Under the pieces are notes generated by a model. That model searched no databases. It saw only the letters and a list, made by a program, of their open reading frames with translations, and was not told the DNA's origin. Source: Paenibacillus cellulositrophicus (GTDB lineage: Bacteria; Bacillota; Bacilli; Paenibacillales; Paenibacillaceae). From it: a DNA stretch of 64,000 bases. Position numbers and translations under genes: made by a program. Positions within the stretch are counted from its first letter, which is position 1. The number at the start of each line of letters is the position of its first letter. Shown here piece after piece: positions 58,299 through 64,000 of this stretch. The stretch lies in assembly GCF_009363095.1 (NCBI RefSeq), contig NZ_CP045295.1, positions 5,671,001-5,735,000 of the forward strand, in the 5' to 3' direction.

Positions 58299-58874
58299 AT
58301 GTCTAAGAGCTTTACAGAACATGAACGACAAATAATCAAACAAAATTTAATCAATGCTTGTAAGGAATGCTGGAAGCAGTATGGTTACTCAAAAACTGGT
58401 ATTCGAGATATTGTACAGAGAGCAAACATTTCTACCGGAGCGTTCTATCAATTTTTCTCAAGCAAAGAATTACTGTTTGTGAAAACCGCTGATGAATATC
58501 AAAAAGAACTAGATCAAATTTTATACGATAAAATGAAAATAGATTCAAGTAAACATGGCCTTGCAGAGGGGCTTAAAGCTTTGGCAATAGAATTGTCTAC
58601 TATGTCATGGTTAACATCAATGTGGGATGAGTGGGCATTGATTATCCAAAAGCTACCACCCGATTATATGGAGCAGGATTTCAATAACGATAAAATAAGA
58701 ATGGAAAATTTAATCTCGGAATATGGACTTATCCCAAAGAAGAGTTTGGATATGGCAACACAAGTTGTAGATTGTTTATTATCTTCAATGTTCCAATTTG
58801 ATTTTACTGTTAGTGGTACCAAAGAAGCCGTAGATTTTATTATTGATACTACGATAAATGAGTTGTTTGAATAA
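58299..58874 (+). CDS. TetR/AcrR-family transcriptional regulator
   Basis: 191 aa, GGGAGGTGCAATAGT before the ATG. The HTH (about 10-55) has IIKQNLINACKECWKQYGYS and TGIRDIVQRANISTGAFYQF, followed by FFSSKELLF, the standard TetR start of helix 4. The C-terminal ligand domain (about 60-190) is helical with aromatic residues (SWLTSMWDEWALII). The long inverted repeat in its promoter suggests autoregulation. The next gene, a DUF998 membrane protein 79 nt on in the same direction, is a likely co-regulated target. Confidence 0.9.
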   Translation: MSKSFTEHERQIIKQNLINACKECWKQYGYSKTGIRDIVQRANISTGAFYQFFSSKELLFVKTADEYQKELDQILYDKMKIDSSKHGLAEGLKALAIELSTMSWLTSMWDEWALIIQKLPPDYMEQDFNNDKIRMENLISEYGLIPKKSLDMATQVVDCLLSSMFQFDFTVSGTKEAVDFIIDTTINELFE

Positions 58875-58953
58875 GTAGGAGATGTTTTCCCTTGATGGAG
58901 TGTTTTTTGCTCTAACAAGCAAGCTCGAACAAAGACGACAGGAGAAATAACTA

Positions 58954-59634
58954 ATGAAAAATATTAATCAAAAAATATTGCAAGCAGGTTCTTTTCTTTT
59001 TATTTTAGCAGGGGTTGTTTATCTTTTGTGCGAAGCTATAACGGCATATGCCTGGAGCAATCCATCGTATCAATATGCCATAAACTATATTAGTGATTTG
59101 GGTATACCAGTGGTAACACAGTACATGGGGCGTACGATTAATTCCCCATTATATTTTGTGATGAATTTCGGATTTTTTGCTAATGGAATTTTATTCGCTA
59201 TAGCGTATTTTATGATAATGAACACACTGCCATCAAAAAGAAAAATCATAGGTCTGGCACTTACTGCAATTTATGCAATTGGTATAACCATGGTTGGTAT
59301 GTTTCCTGGGTATGATTGGTGGGGCGAACCGTTTCATGGTATTGGAGCTATGTTAGCTATAGTAGGAGGTAACTTATCTATATTATGCGGTGGCTTGATG
59401 TCTCATCGAATGTTTCCACAAAAATGGGTTTCAACGTTGAGTGTCATTTTTTGCATTATAGGAATCATAAGTTTCGCATTATTTATTGGGATAAATAATA
59501 ATATGTATGCTGCGGTTTTTGAAAGAATGTCTGTATATACAATAATGGTTTGGTGTATCATTTTTGGACTTTTCGTACAAGTAAAAAGTCGCAATATGAA
59601 TGTGTCGGACTACGAAACGAACATAAAAGTCTGA
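58954..59634 (+). CDS. DUF998-family integral membrane protein
   Basis: 226 aa, AGGAGAAATAACTA before the ATG. Six hydrophobic helices. The first is FLFILAGVVYLLCEAITAYA. The conserved NYISDLGIP (about 44-52), GMFPGYDWWGEPFHGIGAML (about 111-130) and the closing helices MVWCIIFGLFVQV match DUF998. Function of the family is unknown; it is often paired with TetR regulators and hydrolases. Here it sits between a TetR gene and an esterase-like gene. Confidence 0.85.
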   Translation: MKNINQKILQAGSFLFILAGVVYLLCEAITAYAWSNPSYQYAINYISDLGIPVVTQYMGRTINSPLYFVMNFGFFANGILFAIAYFMIMNTLPSKRKIIGLALTAIYAIGITMVGMFPGYDWWGEPFHGIGAMLAIVGGNLSILCGGLMSHRMFPQKWVSTLSVIFCIIGIISFALFIGINNNMYAAVFERMSVYTIMVWCIIFGLFVQVKSRNMNVSDYETNIKV

Positions 59635-59794
59635 AGGTCATGGTTGTGCTATAACAATACAGGATTTGCTCATCGCGATCTTGTCCTCGGGCGACAGTGT
59701 CACTTGCCTCATCTGCACAGGAACGTCGATTTAGAATCGCCGGACCTTGGACATGCTAGGCAACCACAATACAATGTGAAAGGATAATGTTGAT

Positions 59795-60745
59795 ATGAAA
59801 CAAGATATTTTCATCTGCGGCAAGGCGAAATCTGAAATGGTTAAGGAGATACTTGCAAATTTTCCTCCTGAATTTTTGGAAGATGTAAATGCTAATATAT
59901 CAGATATTAAAACAAAATACCTTGACTTACCATATTGTGATTTCCCAGATTCAAAAACTCTGGATATTTATCTGCCAGACCAAGGTGAAAAGCCATTTCC
60001 TGTGTTGGTTTTCTTTTTCGGAGGCGGATTTCTGTTTGGAGACAAAAGGGGAACTCAATTAGAAATACCTCTTTTAGCCAGAGAATTAGGATTTGCTGTA
60101 GTAAGTGTTAATTACACTTTAAGCAGCGAAGGAGAGTACCCACGACTTGTATATGATACAAAAGCGTCAATTAGATATCTGCGTGCTAATGCAGAACAAT
60201 ATGGGCTTAATCCGGAGAAAATTGTTGCAATTGGTATTTCTGCTGGAGGTACTCTAGCATCTTTATTGGGAACTTCCTCAGGTGTAAAAGAGTTGGAGGG
60301 ATTATCCTATGGAAACTCCGACTATTCAAGCGATGTTCAGGGAGTTATAGATTTCTGTGGTCCAACAAATATTCTTGCCATGAAGGATCAAATGAGTGAG
60401 CATATATTAAAAACTGGTGTCTCACCGTCGTTGTCGTATGGTAATCCTGATTCGGTAGAATCATTAGTTTTTGGTGCACTGGCAAGTGATGTTCCTGAAA
60501 AGGCTCAAGCCCTTTCACCAATAACACATGTTAATTCAGATATTCCACAATTTCTTATAGTTCATGGAGCACAAGACGATACTGTTCCTCCCCAGCAGTC
60601 AATTGAACTTGCTCAATTAATAGAAGAAAAAGCAGGAAAGGATAAAGTAGAACTTCACGTCCTGGATAAGGCTGGACACGGTGATGAAGACTTTTTTGTG
60701 GATGCTGTTCCACTAATGTTTAATTTTTTAAGGAGATATACATAA
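59795..60745 (+). CDS. Alpha/beta-hydrolase, esterase type (BD-FAE/HSL-like)
   Basis: 316 aa, AAAGGATAATGTTGAT before the ATG, no signal peptide. The oxyanion loop reads VFFFGGGFLFGDK (about 71-83): the usual HGGG is FGGG here. Nucleophile elbow AIGISAGGTLAS (Ser about 151). Acid HGAQDDTVPP (Asp about 262) and His in DKAGHGDEDFF (about 293). Enzymes of this group hydrolyse short-chain or carbohydrate esters. The preceding 160 bp (59635-59794) is locally GC-rich and holds no recognised gene. Confidence 0.87.
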   Translation: MKQDIFICGKAKSEMVKEILANFPPEFLEDVNANISDIKTKYLDLPYCDFPDSKTLDIYLPDQGEKPFPVLVFFFGGGFLFGDKRGTQLEIPLLARELGFAVVSVNYTLSSEGEYPRLVYDTKASIRYLRANAEQYGLNPEKIVAIGISAGGTLASLLGTSSGVKELEGLSYGNSDYSSDVQGVIDFCGPTNILAMKDQMSEHILKTGVSPSLSYGNPDSVESLVFGALASDVPEKAQALSPITHVNSDIPQFLIVHGAQDDTVPPQQSIELAQLIEEKAGKDKVELHVLDKAGHGDEDFFVDAVPLMFNFLRRYT

Positions 60746-60792
60746 GCATTAGCGTTGCATAAACTTTGAGATTATTTTGTGTCTGAAAATTC

Positions 60793-60957
60793 AGATCCAG
60801 GAATTTCAGTCTTTCCCTTTATGAGCTGCTACCACGAATCAAGCTAACTGATCTGCTCATGGAAGTAGCCAACTGGACGAATTTTCATGAGCAGTTTATT
60901 CACGCTTCCAGTAACCGCGCTCCGAGCGAGGAAAAAACAAAAGTAAAGGGAGATTAA
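60793..60957 (+). pseudogene. Tn3-family transposase (TnpA) fragment
   Basis: About 54 codons read SLYELLPRIKLTDLLMEVAN, then WTNFHEQFIHASSNRAP and a stop at 60955. The first stretch is highly characteristic of Tn3-family TnpA just before its DDE domain. Nothing upstream in frame has a start, and nothing downstream continues the transposase. It is a relic of a Tn3-like transposon, evidence of past mobile DNA in this accessory block. Confidence 0.8.
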
Positions 60958-61345
60958 TGGAATAAGTGGTAGTTGGCATTGAGGCTACAAATGGGATTAT
61001 TTTGGGACAAGAAAGAGAGGGGAAGTTTGTTCTGTGGACACCGTAATTTTTTCTTTAGGATCCTCCTTAGCCTGGGATTCAACAGGGAGCGGACTACTGT
61101 CGACCTGAAACCAAACCACTAATTTCTTTCCGATGCCAAACAACGCGAGGGCTTCCATATTTGCGAAATAGCGCCCGAAGTGACTTGGTCCATAATCGAT
61201 GCATGTATGTGAATAAATATGTAAGCCCGGGTTTGCGGTAATTCTCACTAATACTGAAAATGGTCTCTTATCCGGTGTTTACTAAAGGAACTCTTCTCAT
61301 TAAATATGAAAATACCTTGATGCATCAACATTTTTTCGTTGATTT

Positions 61346-61400
61346 TTATCACCAAATATGACAACACACACCCAGTGTGTGTTGTCATATTTGGTGATAA
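61346..61400. repeat. Perfect palindrome, 26-bp arms, 3-nt loop
   Basis: The left arm starts TTATCACCAAATATG and ends ACAACACACAC (61346-61371). The loop is CCA. The right arm is its exact reverse complement (61375-61400). The flanking boxes TTCTCATTAA and TTAATGAGAA extend the mirror symmetry imperfectly on both sides. Confidence 0.92.
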
Positions 61401-61481
61401 TTTTTTCATAATTGGTGAGAAATATTTTCAAAATTAATGAGAAACGAATAAATATGCATAATTTTGCATACAAATGTAAAC

Positions 61482-61505
61482 AAAAAAACCGCCATTAGGC
61501 GGTCC
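61482..61505 (-). terminator. Terminator of the repeat-borne small gene
   Basis: Read leftward, GGACCGCC-TAAT-GGCGGTTTTTTTG: a GC stem then seven T, 8 nt after the gene's stop. The same stem is conserved in copies A and B. Confidence 0.85.
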
Positions 61506-61512
61506 TCCTTAA

Positions 61513-61725
61513 TCAATTCAGCTTTATTAAGCGTTCAACCAATTCAATTTCCTCATAGGGAATCCATAATGAACCATCTTCAGTGCGCACTTTTGCCCGA
61601 TTCCGATCCCCTGATAATTGGGCCGTACCTTCTATTATTTCTCCTGTCTTTAATTTAATTCTAACTTTTTGTGCATAGGCAGCGGCAATTCTTAATTCTT
61701 CTACTAAACTTGGTATTTCCCTCAT
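61513..61725 (-). CDS. Small SH3/LSm-like protein carried by the repeat
   Basis: 70 aa. After MREIPSLVEELRIAAAYAQ, the body is a five-strand-like barrel pattern: VRIKLKTGEIIEGTAQLSG, KVRTEDGSLWIPYEEIEL, ending VERLIKLN. Short strands with a conserved 'G.W.IP...I' tail recall the YolD/LSm-type small barrels, but this is only resemblance. The ribosome site is weak (GGAATCCC about 8-10 nt upstream). Fragments of the same gene occur in copies A and B. It faces away from the WapA-like gene; an accessory or immunity role is conceivable but unsupported. Confidence 0.65.
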   Translation of the reverse strand: MREIPSLVEELRIAAAYAQKVRIKLKTGEIIEGTAQLSGDRNRAKVRTEDGSLWIPYEEIELVERLIKLN

Positions 61726-61874
61726 TTTACTGGGATTCCAGTAATAATTTACAACTGGTTTTTTACGTAAACTAGTATATATTTATTCTGCTGTGCATTA
61801 TTGTGGTAAGGAGGAAATATTTAGAGAATTAAGTTAAGCAATGCATCTAAGAAAAAACATGAGAGGAATGTCAC

Positions 61875-64000
61875 ATGAATTTATTTAAGGGAAAGAAAAA
61901 AAGTTTTATCAAGGATTATCACTTTTTCTAGCAATCACAGTTGCCGTTCCAACAATTCCAACGGGAGCGTTGAAGGCAAATGCAGCAGGTTCTGTTCCAG
62001 CCACTCTATCAAAAAAAATTACTACTACTAGAATTGAGCTAGAGGATCGTCGGACCCAGGATTCGGAGACATTTTTGAATCCAAACGGTACATTAACAAC
62101 ACAAATATATCAAGAACCTATTCATTATAAAAGTAACAACAATAAATGGGTCAGGTTTGATAATAATTTGACTGTCGATACTAATAATAACGTCATTTAA
62201 AATAAATCAAATGATTTTGAAGTCAAGTTTCAAAAGCGCAATTTAGACAAAAATCTTGTTTCTATTGATATGGATGGCTTATCCATTGTAATGGACCCCG
62301 CATCACAATCTGATAATCTCGATTCTGGATTTATGAAAAATCCCCATGATGGTGCTGCTTCTTATAAGAATAATAAGTTAAGTTTTAATAACTTGTATGA
62401 CAACACCAACATAAATTACACAGTTGAGGATCGTAAAGTTAAGGAAGATATTGTTCTGGATAAGGAACCTTCCGCTTCCTCACCAGTAAAGTTCTCATAT
62501 AAATTCAAAATAAAAGGCTTGGATATGGAACAAGATAGTACTGGAAAAATCTATTTTGTTGATAAGAAAAGCCACTTGAAAGTCTTTTATATTGAACAAC
62601 CATTTATGTATGATTCCTATATTCCAGACGGGTATAAAAAGATAGAACAATCTGACGATATTCCTGAAGAAGCACGTTCCTATGACGTGAATATGAAATT
62701 GGTTAAACGAGGCTCTACATATTTTGTTGACATCATTCCTGACCGTGCCTGGCTTGAAAATCCGAAGAGGGTCTACCCCGTAACTATTGATCCTACAATT
62801 ATTCGGCTTCAGCCTAATGCAGCCGATGGGAATGACACCAACATCCGTAGTTACTTTCCGACCCAAACCGGTGGAACCGAAACTTCGTTAGGTGTTGGAT
62901 TATATAAAGACTCCACGCAAACCAATGTCATTCGATCTTTATTAAAGTTTAATGTTTCATCGATTCCAGTGGGTGCAAGTATCTTAAGTGCCGATGTGAA
63001 TTTATGGCTTTCCAGTGTTGCTAATGACACTGATGTTGAAATTGGTGCATACGAATTGAGCAAGTCGTGGCTAGAGGAAAGCACGAATTGGAACACTACA
63101 AATGGAACAACAGCTTGGACTAGTAAGGGCGGCGACTACAAAAGCACTTTATTAGATTCAAACCATGTTAGTTATCTAACCGATCTCGGGGTTAACTATC
63201 AATGGGATGTCACAAACCAAATTGATAAATGGAGAAGTGCAAACTACGGAATTCTGTTAAAGAGTTTATCTGAATCTACAAACTCGTATAAAAAATTTAT
63301 ATCGAGCGATTCTACATTGGATGAGAAGAATCGCCCAATGCTCTCTGTTACGTATTTTAACGGGAGTCGTCTTGGGCTTGAAGAGTACTGGACATACGAT
63401 AGCCATGACTTGGTCGGTGGTCGAAGCTATACGAATATGACTACAGGTAACAATGTCATCCAATACAATGACTTGAGCCTAAAAGGCCGGGGTGGAATGG
63501 GAGTTGACTTTTCAAGAACCTATAATTCGAAAGCATTAGAAGATTCCCCACTTGGATATGGTTGGTCCTATTCTGGCAGCGAGGCTATCATGGAGCGTTA
63601 TGACCGGGGGAAATTGGTCTATAAAGATTCTGACGGTACCTATCATGAATTTACCTATGATCCATCCTCCGATAGCTACCAATCCCCGCCGGGAACCTAT
63701 TTAAAAATCACACGAACCACCGAATCCTACGGAGCCGTTAACGGTTATGACTTAACTTATAAAGATGGTACGAAATTGCATTTCGATGCAAATGGTGATA
63801 GTTATACAGAAGTATATACCGGAAAGCTGATGTATGTACAAGATCTCCATGGAAATAAAATAACATATGGATATAACAGCTCAAACCAACTCACTTCAAT
63901 AACAGATCCTAGCAATCGGGTCACTACGATTAATTACAATGCAACAGGAAAAATTTCTAGTATCACGGATTTCGCTGGTCGGAAAATTAACTATGGGTAT
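61875..64000 (+). pseudogene. WapA/Rhs-type wall-associated protein, frameshifted, 3' end beyond window
   Basis: The ATG at 61875 follows GAGAGGAATGTCAC. MNLFKGKKK leads into an A7 tract after which the frame ends (FIKDYHFF, stop). In the next frame the signal peptide continues as FYQGLSLFLAITVAVPTIPT. A second lesion, TAA at 62198, interrupts VDTNNNVI and NKSNDFEVKF. From 62201 the frame is open to 64000. Domains: WapA N-terminal region, a DNRLRE-type domain (RSLLKFNVSSIPVGASILSA, TDVEIGAYELSKSW), then the Rhs/YD core (FSRTYNSKALEDSPLGYGWS) with YD repeats near the edge. Intact relatives are secreted contact-dependent toxins. Confidence 0.82.

Larger units (their letters stand above)
61170..61735. 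repeat. Repeat element copy C (best preserved)
   Basis: About 565 bp. Order from left: flank shared with B (CATAATCGATGCATGT), TTCTCACTAA and TTCTCATTAA boxes, the perfect 55-bp palindrome (61346-61400), mirror-image AATTGGTGAGAAA and AATTAATGAGAAA boxes, the CCGCC-ATTA-GGCGG terminator, and an intact minus-strand 70-codon gene. It lies directly before the WapA/Rhs-like gene. The gap from 60958 to the element shows only a weak minus-strand frame. Confidence 0.85.

Noticed and set aside
60997..61248. 83-codon minus-strand frame between the Tn3 fragment and repeat copy C
   Set aside because: No ribosome site, crosses into the repeat flank, and no recognisable domain.
61513..61725. Assignment of the 70-aa protein as the immunity protein of the WapA-like gene
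   Set aside because: Immunity genes normally follow the toxin's 3' end on the same strand; this one lies upstream on the opposite strand and belongs to a repeat present elsewhere.

Overview
The window looks like chromosomal DNA of a Paenibacillus-type Firmicute. The evidence is strong AGGAGG ribosome sites with frequent GTG and TTG starts, moderately high GC over most of the window, YesM/YesN-like two-component genes beside a sugar ABC transporter, an ECF sigma/anti-sigma pair, many AraC regulators, a FapR-type box at fabH and a large set of glycoside hydrolases. The genus is inferred from gene content only. No tRNA, rRNA or CRISPR array was seen.

Region 1 (1-26.9 kb) is mostly small independent units: three aminoglycoside-phosphotransferase-fold kinases, GDPD, GNAT, an ECF sigma with its membrane anti-sigma, a WYL regulator divergent from a DinB protein, a methyltransferase, and a ROK repressor-MFS-acetyltransferase operon. 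These are followed by a secreted pectate lyase divergent from an AraC regulator, a TetR regulator facing a DHA2 drug-efflux pump with the same operator in both promoters, and two coupled membrane proteins. An ECF41-type sigma is divergent from a VOC gene, and both promoters carry the same motif. The region ends with an alpha-glucosidase, a glucose dehydrogenase-like SDR and a second SDR under a perfect 28-bp palindrome.

Region 2 (27.0-44.5 kb) is a co-oriented minus-strand carbohydrate locus. In transcription order it holds two AraC regulators, a mannose-6-phosphate isomerase with a long N-terminal extension, a ROK sugar kinase, a GH38 alpha-mannosidase, a sugar-binding lipoprotein, two permeases, a YesM-like histidine kinase and a YesN-like response regulator. 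A GH78 alpha-L-rhamnosidase diverges from the outermost AraC gene. The simplest reading is sensing, import, hydrolysis, phosphorylation and isomerisation of a mannose-containing oligosaccharide. The import ATPase is not in the locus.

Region 3 (44.8-49.2 kb) carries an MFS exporter, a DUF1572/DinB-like protein, a LysR regulator, and fabH with a clear sigma-A promoter overlapped by a FapR box.

Region 4 (49.2-64 kb) is AT-richer and looks accessory. Three related copies of an undescribed repeat (A about 49.23 kb, B about 57.36-57.9 kb, C about 61.17-61.73 kb) separate blocks of oxidoreductase, transporter and regulator genes. Several genes here are decayed: an aldo/keto reductase with a large in-frame deletion, SDR and carboxymuconolactone-decarboxylase remnants, and a Tn3-family transposase fragment. 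The window ends inside a WapA/Rhs-like gene with a frameshift in a poly-A tract and an in-frame stop.

All functional assignments come from reading motifs by eye. No database search was run, so family names are judgements from recognised motifs, and substrate assignments are inference.
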